Source of the DNA: Chloroflexota bacterium
GTDB lineage: Bacteria > Chloroflexota > Dehalococcoidia > SM23-28-2 > RBG-16-64-32
Length of the DNA: 40,682 nucleotides
NCBI GenBank assembly: GCA_022561635.1
Contig: JADFQV010000015.1
Span: 1 to 40,682, forward strand
Direction: 5' to 3'
Under the pieces are notes generated by a model, which ran no database searches, was not told the origin of the DNA, and saw nothing but the letters and a program-made list of their open reading frames with translations. Each line of letters begins with the position of its first letter. Within the stretch, counting starts at the first letter, position 1. Both the position numbers and the translations under genes were made by a program. Of this stretch, positions 1 through 8,175 are shown in pieces.

Positions 1-377
1 AGGTGGCAGAGGCTGGTCTTGCCGTCTGTGCCGGTGACGCCGATGACCTTGAGGCGCTTCGCCGGGTAGCCGTGGAAGGCGGCGGCGAGCTGTGCCAGGC
101 CGCGGCGTGTGTCCGGCAGGACGAGGAGGTCTGCGCCACCGCCCTCGATCAGGGGCCGCCAGAGGGCTTCGCGGTCTTCCTGGACGGCGACGGCTTGAGC
201 GCCGGCGTCGAGGGCGCGGGCGAGGTAGGCGTGGCCGTCGACGGTGAGGCCGGGGACGGCGACGAAGAGGGCGCCGGGCCGGGACTGCCGCGAGTCCTGT
301 TCGATGGCGGTGACTTCGACTTCGCCGTCGCCGATGAGGACGGCGCCGGTGAGGCGAGCGAGTTCGGAGAGGCGCAT
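1..377 (-). CDS. murE: UDP-N-acetylmuramyl-tripeptide synthetase (MurE), N-terminal part, truncated by window edge
   Basis: Reverse-strand reading from ATG at 377: MRLSELARLTGAVLIGDGEVEVTAIEQDSRQSRPGALFVAVPGLTVDGHAYL...KVIGVTGTDGKTSLCH; Mur ligase N-domain plus the GVTGTDGKT P-loop. Absent from the ORF track because it has no stop inside the window. Confidence 0.9.
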   Translation of the reverse strand, partial: MRLSELARLTGAVLIGDGEVEVTAIEQDSRQSRPGALFVAVPGLTVDGHAYLARALDAGAQAVAVQEDREALWRPLIEGGGADLLVLPDTRRGLAQLAAAFHGYPAKRLKVIGVTGTDGKTSLCH

Positions 378-423
378 GAGTTAACGATAAACGGCGGACG
401 CCGCCGCCGCGAGTGTCAGGAGT

Positions 424-780
424 AGTCCAGCAGGCCTGTAGGCCGAGTTCTGTATCCGCCAGAGGCGGACGGTGACCATCAATCTAGGGCTCCGGTTACC
501 CGAAGCCTCAAGCAGCCAACCCGAGGGTCTGGGTCGGGCACCCTTAGCGCCCTCCTATTTGGCCTTGCTCCGCGCGGGGTTTGGCCGGCCGCCGGCTCTC
601 ACCGACGCCGGTGGGCTCTTACCCCACCATTTCACCCTTACCGCGATCGCTCGCGGCGGTATGTTTCTGTGCCACTTTCCGTCGGGTCGCCCCGCCTGGG
701 AGTTACCCAGCGCGCTGCCCGATTGGAGCTCGGACCTTCCTCCCCGACAAGTCGGGGCGGCCACCCGGCCTACTGGACTA
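424..780 (-). ncRNA. rnpB: RNase P RNA, bacterial type A
   Basis: Reverse strand contains GAGGAAGGTCCGAGCTCC, CACAGAAACATACCGCC, GGTAAGGGTGAAATGGTGGGGTAAGAGCCCACCG and a GGATACAGAACTCGGCCTACAGGCCTGCTGGACTACT 3' end, all diagnostic of RNase P RNA. Confidence 0.95.
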
Positions 781-827
781 CGCCTTATTCTAGCAGTGAT
801 CGGCTGGGGCGCGAGGACGCTAGGGCG

Positions 828-1238
828 CTAGGGCGGTCCGGAGTCGAGGGCCAGGTTGGCGAGCTGGTCGGCGCGCTTGTTCTGTTCGCGCGGCACGTGG
901 GTGACCTTGAAGCTCTCGAACTGACGCCTCAGCTCGACGACGCGCTCGAAGAACGGGCGCAGGCGGGCGTTGCGGACACGGTAACGGAACTCCAGCTGGC
1001 GCACGATGAGCTGGGAGTCCATGCGCAGGTCGACTGAGCCACCGCCGAGGCCCAGAGCGGCTTCGAGGCCGGCGATGACGGCCTGGTATTCGGCTTCGTT
1101 GTTGGTGGCCCGCCCGAGGCGACGGGAGACCGTGTGTACCTCCTTGCCAGCGGAGTCGTAGACTACGGCGCCGATGGAAGAAGGACCGGGGTTGCCGCGG
1201 GAGGCGCCGTCTGTGAAGACCGTCCAGGTGGCGGTCAC
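828..1238 (-). CDS. rnhA: Ribonuclease HI family protein
   Basis: VFTDGASRGNPGPSSIGAVVYD...NNEAEYQAVIAGLEAAL...DSQLIVRQL...VPREQNKRADQLANLAL. Confidence 0.93.
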   Translation of the reverse strand: MTATWTVFTDGASRGNPGPSSIGAVVYDSAGKEVHTVSRRLGRATNNEAEYQAVIAGLEAALGLGGGSVDLRMDSQLIVRQLEFRYRVRNARLRPFFERVVELRRQFESFKVTHVPREQNKRADQLANLALDSGPP

Positions 1239-1241
1239 AGG

Positions 1242-2627
1242 CTAGGACTTAAACGTCAGCTCGACGCCGTCGTCGCGAACCGTGATGCGGTCGACGACCT
1301 CGCGCAGGTGTTCTTGCTTGACCGTGAACTCCATGGACTGCCACTCGGTGCGCAGGCTGTTGACCACTTCCTCGCGGTGGCGGCGAATCTCGCCCTCGGT
1401 CTCGTACTGCTCGGCGATGCGCTGGGTGGCGACGAGGCGGTCTTCGATCTGGAGCTGCTCGACGGCGATCGCCTGGGCCATCGCCTGGGCTTTCTCGGGG
1501 TTGATTTGGCCGCCGGCAGCGGCGTCCAGGTACCCTTCGAGGCGTTTGTCCAGGCGGCGTATCTTGTCCCGTAGGCGCGTCATCTGGGCCTGGAGGTCGG
1601 CCTTGCTGCCGGTGCCGTTGGCGGCGTCGGCAAGCGAGGCCGCGCGCAGCGACTCGCTCACTTCCTCTTCGAGCACTTCGGCGCGCCTGGTGTGGTAGTC
1701 GCAAAGGCTGCGGTTGGTCCGCGACTCACACTGGTAGTAGCGGTACTGCGCGGTCTTTTCGGAGCCGTCGGCGCGGCGCCATTTCTGCTTGCGGGTGACG
1801 CCGATCATCTTGTTGCCGCAGTAGCCGCAGAGGGTGATTCCGGAGAGAAGGAACGGCGACACCTGGCGCTGCGTGCTGCTGGGCCGGCGCTGGTCCAACC
1901 GCTCCTGCACCCGCCGGAAGTCCTCCTGCGAGATCAGTGGAGCGTGGCTGGCCGGCACGCGCACGCCGAAGCGTGAGTATGTGCCTACGTAGGCGCGGTT
2001 GCGAAGGATGTCGCGGACCGTGACCATGCTCCAGAGGCCGCCGCGACGAGTGTGGAAGTCCTCTTCGTTGAGGCGGCGGGCGATGCGGCGGATGCCGAGG
2101 CCGTCCTTGAGGTAGAGCCGATAGATGTAGCGGACGACGGAGCCTTCCTCCGGCACGACGACGAGGCGGCGGCGCGGGCCGACGCGGTAGCCGTACGGCG
2201 GCCGGCCGAGCGCCTCGCCCCTGACGGCCTTCTTGCGCATCGCTGCTTTGACGCGGTCGCCGAGGCCACCGTTGGAGCGGAGCTTCGACCAGGCGTCGAG
2301 GAACTCGCCGGAGAGGTCGGCGCCGGTGGCGATGCTGACGATGGGGACGCCGACGGTGGAGAGTTGGAAGTAGCGGCGGGCGGCGTCGTTGTGACCGTCG
2401 CCCAGCGTGGCGAGATCGGGCACGACGACGACGAGGAACCCCTGCGAGCCCTGCTGCCGCGCGAACTCCAGGAGCTGACGGAAGCCGGGATTTTCGCCGT
2501 TGCGGTCGGCGTCGAGGAAGGTGGCAGCGGCCTCGAAGCCGTTGTCGCTGCAGAACTGGATGAACGCCTCGCTCTGTTCGGCGAGGGAGCGCCTCTTCGA
2601 TTCGCGGAAGTAGCCGATCGCTCTCAT
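1242..2627 (-). CDS. Large serine recombinase family protein (resolvase N-domain, Recombinase domain, Zn-ribbon, coiled coil); catalytic site looks degenerate
   Basis: Start set at ATG 2627 (MRAIGYFRESKRRSLAEQSEAF); ALGRPPYGYRVGP...IYRLYLKDGLGIRRIARRLNEEDFHTRRGGLWSMVTVRDILRNRAYVGTYSRFG = Recombinase domain; LCGYCGNKM...CESRTNRSLCDYH = recombinase Zn-ribbon; C-terminal coiled coil. The longer 575-aa ORF overlaps the upstream gene and its N-terminal extension is low-complexity. Confidence 0.88.
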   Translation of the reverse strand: MRAIGYFRESKRRSLAEQSEAFIQFCSDNGFEAAATFLDADRNGENPGFRQLLEFARQQGSQGFLVVVVPDLATLGDGHNDAARRYFQLSTVGVPIVSIATGADLSGEFLDAWSKLRSNGGLGDRVKAAMRKKAVRGEALGRPPYGYRVGPRRRLVVVPEEGSVVRYIYRLYLKDGLGIRRIARRLNEEDFHTRRGGLWSMVTVRDILRNRAYVGTYSRFGVRVPASHAPLISQEDFRRVQERLDQRRPSSTQRQVSPFLLSGITLCGYCGNKMIGVTRKQKWRRADGSEKTAQYRYYQCESRTNRSLCDYHTRRAEVLEEEVSESLRAASLADAANGTGSKADLQAQMTRLRDKIRRLDKRLEGYLDAAAGGQINPEKAQAMAQAIAVEQLQIEDRLVATQRIAEQYETEGEIRRHREEVVNSLRTEWQSMEFTVKQEHLREVVDRITVRDDGVELTFKS

Positions 2628-2628
2628 G

Positions 2629-3345
2629 TCAGACGTAGACCAGGATGCGCTCGCAGCTGACGCACTGGACGAGCTCTGCGGGGTTGCGGGCCTTCTGGAC
2701 GATGTTGCGGGGCAGGGTGATGCGGCAGCCCTGGCACATGCCGCGCTCGACGGTGGCCACGGCGGAACCGTCGCGGCGTTCGCGCAGGATGTCGTAAAGA
2801 CTGAGCCAGGCGCGATCGGTGGCGCCGCTCTGTTCTTCGCGGACGGCGCGCAGGCGCTCGATCTCCGGTTCAAGTTCCGCCCTCTCCGCTTGCAGGTGGG
2901 CCTGGGCGGCCTTCCAGCGCGCTTCGATGTCGGCGAGGGCCGCCTGGATCTGGGCCTTCGCCGCCTCACTGTCCTCGGTCTGCTGGAGGCCGGCGAGGAA
3001 AGCGTCTTCGCGGGTGCTGAGGTTGCTTTTTAGTGACTCAAGATCGGCGCTGAAGTCGGAGAGTTCTCTGGAGTCGGTAATTTCGCCGCTGTAGAGCTTG
3101 GCCTCGACGGTGCCGACTTTGGCTCGTACTTCGTCGGCCTCAAACTCAAGGTCCGACTGCTCGGACTTGAGCTGACGCAGGAATTCGGCCGCCGCTTCGA
3201 GCCAGTCGCGTGCTGAGGTTAGCTCCACGGTTTCCCCGAGTTGGTTCTCGGTTTCCTCCAGGCGCGAGCGGGCAGAGTCCAGGGCGATATCGGTCTCCTG
3301 GAGCGCGAAAAGGTCGGCAGCGACGGTCATTATTTGCGAGGACAT
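2629..3345 (-). CDS. C4-type zinc ribbon coiled-coil protein (zf-RING_7 family)
   Basis: Long coiled coil then CQGCRITLPRNIVQKARNPAELVQCVSCERILVYV. Confidence 0.9.
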   Translation of the reverse strand: MSSQIMTVAADLFALQETDIALDSARSRLEETENQLGETVELTSARDWLEAAAEFLRQLKSEQSDLEFEADEVRAKVGTVEAKLYSGEITDSRELSDFSADLESLKSNLSTREDAFLAGLQQTEDSEAAKAQIQAALADIEARWKAAQAHLQAERAELEPEIERLRAVREEQSGATDRAWLSLYDILRERRDGSAVATVERGMCQGCRITLPRNIVQKARNPAELVQCVSCERILVYV

Positions 3346-3473
3346 CCGGGTTGGGGCGGGCTGTTGTGGACAACCCTGCGGGCGGATTATAGACTCGGCC
3401 TGTATTCGATTGCAACCGTCGTCTCGCGACGCGGAGGCCCTTCTTTCCCAGAGACTTTAGCGAGGCTCCTTTC

Positions 3474-3998
3474 ATGCAACTTCACGTTCTTCAAGACCTG
3501 CGCCGCAGGCTGGGCAGCGTCAGCGAATGCGAGCTGGAGGAGGAGCGAGTCGTCGCCGGCGACCTCGTTCTGCACGACCTGCGCGGCACGGTGAGCCTGC
3601 TGCGCACGGATCGCGGCCTGCTGGCGACGATGGACGCGACAGCGAAACTGGAAGAGAGCTGTTCGCGCTGCTTGGCCGGCGTTCTGGCCGCAGTGGAGGT
3701 CCACTTTCAGGAGGAGTACGTGCCGCTGGTGGACGCGGACACAGGCGCGCGCATCTACCGGGCGGAGGATGATGAAGCTTTCAGCATCGATTTGGAGTTC
3801 TGGCTCGATTTGCGGGAGGGGCTGCGGCAATATATCCTCATGAGTGAGCCAAGGCCCCTTTGCAGGGAAGATTGCGCTGGCCTCTGCGCCCGCTGTGGAG
3901 CGGACCTCAACGTGGGGCCGTGCGAATGCCGGCCCGAGACAGACGAGAGACGGGACGCGCTGGCGGAGCTCAAGCAGAAGATGGACGAAGGGAAGTAA
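3474..3998 (+). CDS. yceD: DUF177 / YceD family protein
   Basis: CSRCLAGVLAAVEVHFQEEYVP...LREGLRQYILMSEPRPLCREDCAGLCARCGADLN; directly upstream of rpmF, the usual position. Confidence 0.92.
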   Translation: MQLHVLQDLRRRLGSVSECELEEERVVAGDLVLHDLRGTVSLLRTDRGLLATMDATAKLEESCSRCLAGVLAAVEVHFQEEYVPLVDADTGARIYRAEDDEAFSIDLEFWLDLREGLRQYILMSEPRPLCREDCAGLCARCGADLNVGPCECRPETDERRDALAELKQKMDEGK

Positions 3999-3999
3999 C

Positions 4000-4194
4000 G
4001 TGGCACCGCTACCAAAGAAGAAACGATCAGTATCGCGCAAGAGGCGTCACCGGACGCACATCGCCGCGACGATTCCGCACCTGATTGTGTGTACCCAATG
4101 CCACAGCCCAAAGCGCTCGCACATGGCCTGTGCGGTGTGCGGGACCTACAACGGCCGGCAGGTGCTGGACGTGGCCCGCGAGCCGACCGTCTAG
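4000..4194 (+). CDS. rpmF: 50S ribosomal protein L32
   Basis: GTG start at 4000 gives 64 aa VAPLPKKKRSVSRKRRHRTH...LIVCTQCHSPKRSHMACAVCGTYNGRQVLDV; the ORF track start at 3844 overlaps yceD. Confidence 0.92.
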   Translation: MAPLPKKKRSVSRKRRHRTHIAATIPHLIVCTQCHSPKRSHMACAVCGTYNGRQVLDVAREPTV

Positions 4195-4212
4195 GCCAGC
4201 CTTGCTGCGTGA

Positions 4213-4218
4213 TATACT
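4213..4218 (+). promoter_or_regulatory. Candidate -10 box TATACT, 9 nt before ATG 4228 (leaderless-type spacing)
   Basis: TATACT-cggctggct-ATG; no recognisable -35. Confidence 0.45.
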
Positions 4219-4227
4219 CGGCTGGCT

Positions 4228-4422
4228 ATGAGACGCGGATTTCTTTACATACTGCCCCCGCTTAGCCTGCTGCTGGCCGCCGCCGCCGCGATGACCTACT
4301 TCGTCTGGTGGGACGCCACGCACTGCGCCTTTTGCCGTACGCGCCTCGATGAGTTTGCCCGCTGCCCCAATCCGGACTGCACCTTCGGCAGGCTGACGCG
4401 CGAACAAGACCTCAGCGAGTAA
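4228..4422 (+). CDS. Small single-pass membrane protein with Cys-rich (zinc-ribbon-like) tail
   Basis: MRRGFLYILPPLSLLLAAAAAMTYFVWWDATHCAFCRTRLDEFARCPNPDCTFG; hydrophobic N-terminus plus CxxC and CxxxxC. Confidence 0.7.
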   Translation: MRRGFLYILPPLSLLLAAAAAMTYFVWWDATHCAFCRTRLDEFARCPNPDCTFGRLTREQDLSE

Positions 4423-4434
4423 CGCTATCGCCGT

Positions 4435-5406
4435 ATGAACGAGGCGAAGTCACCCTCACGGCTCACGGCAGACCGCTTGCTTCAGCTACCCATCGACCCG
4501 GAGCTGGCACTTCTATTCCCCGGACAGGGCTCGCAGAAAGTGGGCATGGGCCGGAGCGCGGCAGAATCGTCGCAGACGGCGGCCGGAACCCTCGCCGAGG
4601 CAAACGAGGCGCTGGGGTTCGATCTCTCGCACCTCTGCTTTGAGGGGCCCGAAGATCGCCTGAGAGAGACGGCCAACACCCAGCCGGCGATCCTGGCGGC
4701 ATCGGTGGCCATCCTCGCCGCGGGGCTGGACGCGGGCACGATCAAGCGCCGGCCGGCGCTGGTGGCCGGACACAGCCTGGGCGAGTATTCGGCGCTGGTC
4801 GCAGCCGGTTCGCTGGAGTTCGGCGCGGCGATGCGCCTGGTCCGTGAACGCGGGCGGCTGATGGACGAGGCCGGACAAGCGTCGCCGGGCACGATGGCGG
4901 CGATCGTCGGCCTGGACGAAGCGACGGTCGAAGGGATCTGTCGCGAGTCCGGCGCCGAGGTGGCGAACTACAACGCCGCGACACAGACAGTCGTCGGTGG
5001 CGGGCCGCAAGCCGTCGAGCGGGCGTGCGCACTGGCGAAGGAGCACGGCGGTCGCGGACTGCCGGTGAGAGTGTCGGGGGCGTTTCACACATCGCTAATG
5101 GAACCGGCGGCGAAGGCCTTCGCAGAGCTGCTGGCCGAGGCCGAAGTTGCAGAGCCGCTGATCCCGGTCGTCGGCAACGTCAGTGGCGAGACTCTGGCCT
5201 CTGCCGCGGACGTCCGCGCGGACCTGGAGCAGCAGATCAGGCGACCGGTGCGCTGGCACCAGTCGGTCGATGCTATGACCGCCGCGGGCGTACGGCGAGC
5301 CGTCGAAGTGGGGCCGGGCAAGGTGCTGACGGCGCAACTCAAGCGCAGTCACCCCAGCCTTGACGCGCGGCCGATCGAAGAGATTTCGGAGACAGCCAAT
5401 GTTTGA
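4435..5406 (+). CDS. fabD: Malonyl-CoA:ACP transacylase
   Basis: LALLFPGQGSQKVGMG, VAGHSLGEYSALVAAG, SGAFHTSLM, VGPGKVLT. Confidence 0.95.
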   Translation: MNEAKSPSRLTADRLLQLPIDPELALLFPGQGSQKVGMGRSAAESSQTAAGTLAEANEALGFDLSHLCFEGPEDRLRETANTQPAILAASVAILAAGLDAGTIKRRPALVAGHSLGEYSALVAAGSLEFGAAMRLVRERGRLMDEAGQASPGTMAAIVGLDEATVEGICRESGAEVANYNAATQTVVGGGPQAVERACALAKEHGGRGLPVRVSGAFHTSLMEPAAKAFAELLAEAEVAEPLIPVVGNVSGETLASAADVRADLEQQIRRPVRWHQSVDAMTAAGVRRAVEVGPGKVLTAQLKRSHPSLDARPIEEISETANV

Positions 5407-6145
5407 CCTGTCCGGCAAGGCAGCGTTGGTAACCGGCGGCTCGCGGGGGATTGGACGCTCGATCTGCACACAGCTCGCCGAGCAGGGCGCCGCCGTGGCG
5501 ATCAACTACAAGCAGAGCGCTGACCAGGCGGAAGACCTGCGCCAGAAGATCGAGACCGCCGGCGGCCAGGCGATCACCGTCCGTGCCGACGTGCGCAAGC
5601 CCGAAGACGTTGAGCGGATGGTTAAAGAGACGGTGGCCGGGCTGGGACGGCTCGACGTGCTGGTAAACAACGCCGGGTTCAACCGCGACACACTAATCCT
5701 GCGCATGTCGCTGGCCGACTGGGACGAAGTGATGGAGTTAAACTTGCGCGCGGTGTTTCTGTGCACGAAGGCGGTGCTGCGGACGATGATGAAGCAGCGC
5801 TGGGGCCGGGTGATAAACATCGGCAGCGTGTCAGGGCTGGCAGGCAACGTCGGGCAGGCGAACTACGCCGCGGCGAAGGCCGGGCTGGTGGGCTTTACGC
5901 GGGCCGTGGCCCGCGAGATGGGCTCGCGCAACGTGACGGCGAACCTGGTGATGCCGGGGCTGGTGATAACGGAGCTGACGAAGGACATTCGCCAAGAGAT
6001 CGTCGACGGCGTGAAGCAACGCCTGCTGGTGGACCGCATGGGGAAGCCGGAGGATATCTCGGCGTGCGTCGTCTATTTGGCGTCGGACGAAGCAGAGTAC
6101 GTCACGGGTCAGGTGCTGTCGGTGGACGGCGGGCTGGGGCTCTAG
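5399..6145 (+). CDS. fabG: 3-oxoacyl-ACP reductase
   Basis: SDR: LVTGGSRGIGRSIC, NNAGFNRD, YAAAKAGLVGFTRAVARE; ATG 5399 overlaps the fabD stop. Confidence 0.93.
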   Translation: MFDLSGKAALVTGGSRGIGRSICTQLAEQGAAVAINYKQSADQAEDLRQKIETAGGQAITVRADVRKPEDVERMVKETVAGLGRLDVLVNNAGFNRDTLILRMSLADWDEVMELNLRAVFLCTKAVLRTMMKQRWGRVINIGSVSGLAGNVGQANYAAAKAGLVGFTRAVAREMGSRNVTANLVMPGLVITELTKDIRQEIVDGVKQRLLVDRMGKPEDISACVVYLASDEAEYVTGQVLSVDGGLGL

Positions 6146-6147
6146 GG

Positions 6148-6567
6148 ATGGCCGGTAAGAGGCGCACGTCCCGGGTGATCGCCCTGCAGTCGCTGTTCGA
6201 GTTGGACACCGTGGGCCACGAGCCGGCCGAGTGCGTAGCGCGCATCGCGAAGGAAGCCTCGGCAGCGAAAGAGATCACAGCCTATGCCCTTGAGCTGGTG
6301 AACGGCGTGATCGAGAACCGACAGCGGATCAACGAGATTATCGAGGAGACGGCCCCGGCCTGGCCACTGGACCAGATCGCCGCGACGGACCGGAATATCC
6401 TGCGCCTTGCGATATACGAAATCGTCATCGATAATAAGGTGCCAATGCGAGCCGCCATAAACGAAGCAGTTGAGTTGGCCAAGGAATACGGCGGCGATAA
6501 TTCCCCCAGATTTGTAAACGGCGTCCTCGGTTCAGTGAGTGCGCTAGTCACAGCTGACCGAGGCTAA
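6148..6567 (+). CDS. nusB: Transcription antitermination factor NusB
   Basis: MAGKRRTSRVIALQSLFELD...DQIAATDRNILRLAIYEIV...AINEAVELAKEYGGDNSPRFVNGVLGSV. Confidence 0.93.
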   Translation: MAGKRRTSRVIALQSLFELDTVGHEPAECVARIAKEASAAKEITAYALELVNGVIENRQRINEIIEETAPAWPLDQIAATDRNILRLAIYEIVIDNKVPMRAAINEAVELAKEYGGDNSPRFVNGVLGSVSALVTADRG

Positions 6568-6579
6568 GGAGGTACCTGC

Positions 6580-6840
6580 GTGGCAACCGTTTTCGAGAGA
6601 GTACAGAAGATCATCGCCGAGCAACTCGGCGTCGAAGATTCGGAGATCAAGCCGGAGACGTCGTTCGTCGACGATCTGAACGCTGACTCCCTGGACCTGG
6701 TCGAGCTGATCATGTCGCTGGAGGAAGAGTTCAGCGAAGAAGGCCGGACGGTGGAGATCTCGGACGAGGACGCTGAGAAGATCCTTCGTGTACAGGACGC
6801 AGTGAGCTACATCGAAAAGCAGGGCGGATCAGGGAGCTGA
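6580..6840 (+). CDS. acpP: Acyl carrier protein (GTG start)
   Basis: [51 protein letters not shown] phosphopantetheine site. Confidence 0.96.
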   Translation: MATVFERVQKIIAEQLGVEDSEIKPETSFVDDLNADSLDLVELIMSLEEEFSEEGRTVEISDEDAEKILRVQDAVSYIEKQGGSGS

Positions 6841-6870
6841 CGGGCCCGGCAGCGAACGCCGGGACAGTGT

Positions 6871-6890
6871 CCCCCGCCTGAGGGCGGGGG
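6871..6890 (+). terminator. GC-rich hairpin CCCCCGCC-TGAG-GGCGGGGG after acpP
   Basis: Perfect 8-bp GC stem followed by only a weak T-rich stretch (atttgt). Confidence 0.5.
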
Positions 6891-6922
6891 ATTTGTCGTA
6901 TCCTACGTAGAGGACGGAGAGG

Positions 6923-7321
6923 ATGAACTTTCTCGGTATCGGACTGCCCGAAATCGTGCTTATCTCCCTGATCGCCGTGGTCGTGCTCGGACCGGAGCGT
7001 TTCCCGGAGGCAGCGGTGCAGGTGGCGCGCGCGATCAAATGGCTGCGTGGCTACGCTACGGAGAACACCCGCGACTTGCGACACGAGTTCGCGGAGCTGA
7101 CGCGCGAGTACGAGGAGATGCGGGAGGAGCTGGATGAGGTGCGGCAAGCTGTGAGTAGCGGAATCTCCGTGGCCAGTGATGAGCTCAACAAGGTCATCAA
7201 AGAGACGAAACCCGCCCTCGAGGCGGCCCGGCCGGATCGCCTCGCCGGTGACAACGAACCGATCATCGAACCCGGCGGCGAGCTGCCACCCGAGCCGGAC
7301 CGCTCCGACAACGGAGCGTAG
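6923..7321 (+). CDS. tatB: Twin-arginine translocase subunit TatA/TatB
   Basis: MNFLGIGLPEIVLISLIAVVVLGPERFPEAAVQVARAIKWLRG; upstream of tatC. Confidence 0.88.
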   Translation: MNFLGIGLPEIVLISLIAVVVLGPERFPEAAVQVARAIKWLRGYATENTRDLRHEFAELTREYEEMREELDEVRQAVSSGISVASDELNKVIKETKPALEAARPDRLAGDNEPIIEPGGELPPEPDRSDNGA

Positions 7322-7348
7322 CTGGAGGCCGCTGGCCCCAGGCAGACG

Positions 7349-8131
7349 ATGACTCGCAGCAGTACAGCAGAGCCGACTGCACCGACCCCTGATGAGGAGC
7401 GCGGCGATAAGAACCTGACGATCGTCGAGCACCTAAAGGAGTTGCGCTACCGGGTGATGATGGCCTCGATCGGCGTGGTCCTCGGGCTGGTGATCTCGGC
7501 CTTCTTCGCGGCCGACTTCATCCTCTGGCTGGAGGAGCCAGCGAAGGAGCAGCACCCCGGCCTGCAACTGCAGTTCATCGAGCCGTTCGAGAACTTTGTA
7601 ACGTACTTCCGCGTGGCGCTGCTGGGCGGTCTCATCCTTGGCATGCCGATGATCGTCTACCACGGGCTGCGCTTCGTGACGCCAGCCCTGCACCCGACTG
7701 AACGCAAGTGGCTGTACGGTACGGTAGTAGGCGCGACGTTGCTGTTCCTGAGCGGCGTGGCGTTTGCCTACTACATAGCGCTGCCGCCGGCGCTGGACTT
7801 CCTGCTGAACTTCAACAACGACCTGGCGGAGCCGAATCTCCGTATTGGGAGTTATGTCGACTTCGTGACGCGGCTGCTCTTCTGGACGGGCGTCTCGTTC
7901 GAAACGCCGATGATCGTCATGTTCCTGGCCCGGGTCGGCCTCGTGAGCCCAGCCCAGCTGATTCGGTGGTGGCGTCTTTCGATCGTGGCGGCTTTCATCG
8001 TGGCGGCGATCGTCACGCCATCGATCGACCCGATAACGCAATCGCTTGTGGCGGGTCCGATCATCGTGCTCTATTTCTTTGGGATCGGGCTGGCGGTGAT
8101 CGTGCAGCCGAAGCGCCCGCCGAAGCCTTAG
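7349..8131 (+). CDS. tatC: Twin-arginine translocase subunit TatC
   Basis: IVEHLKELRYRVMMASIGVVLG...FIEPFENFVTYFRVALLGGLILGMPMIVYHGLRFVTPAL, six hydrophobic segments. Confidence 0.95.
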   Translation: MTRSSTAEPTAPTPDEERGDKNLTIVEHLKELRYRVMMASIGVVLGLVISAFFAADFILWLEEPAKEQHPGLQLQFIEPFENFVTYFRVALLGGLILGMPMIVYHGLRFVTPALHPTERKWLYGTVVGATLLFLSGVAFAYYIALPPALDFLLNFNNDLAEPNLRIGSYVDFVTRLLFWTGVSFETPMIVMFLARVGLVSPAQLIRWWRLSIVAAFIVAAIVTPSIDPITQSLVAGPIIVLYFFGIGLAVIVQPKRPPKP

Positions 8132-8138
8132 CAGCGGT

Positions 8139-8167
8139 TTGACCAGCAGATAGGCCGCGCGTATCAT
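8139..8167 (+). promoter_or_regulatory. Sigma70-type promoter TTGACC-N17-TATCAT upstream of udg
   Basis: -35 TTGACC 8139-8144, 17-nt spacer, -10 TATCAT 8162-8167, then 8 nt to GTG 8176. Confidence 0.65.
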
Positions 8168-8175
8168 CGGCGATA

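Noticed and set aside
3-425. 140-aa plus-strand ORF at window start
   Set aside because: Antisense to the murE N-terminus; Asp/Glu/Ala/Gly-rich composition typical of GC-rich antisense frames.
472-831. Plus- and minus-strand ORFs over 472-831
   Set aside because: They lie inside the RNase P RNA gene, which has unambiguous conserved motifs.
1242-2627. Recombinase as evidence of an active mobile element or prophage
   Set aside because: No cargo, att-like repeats, phage or IS genes seen; flanking genes are core and tightly spaced, and the catalytic motifs look degraded.
2628-2969. N-terminal extension of the recombinase ORF (to 2969)
   Set aside because: Low-complexity, overlaps the zf-RING_7 gene out of frame; MRAIGYFRES at 2627 is the natural resolvase start.
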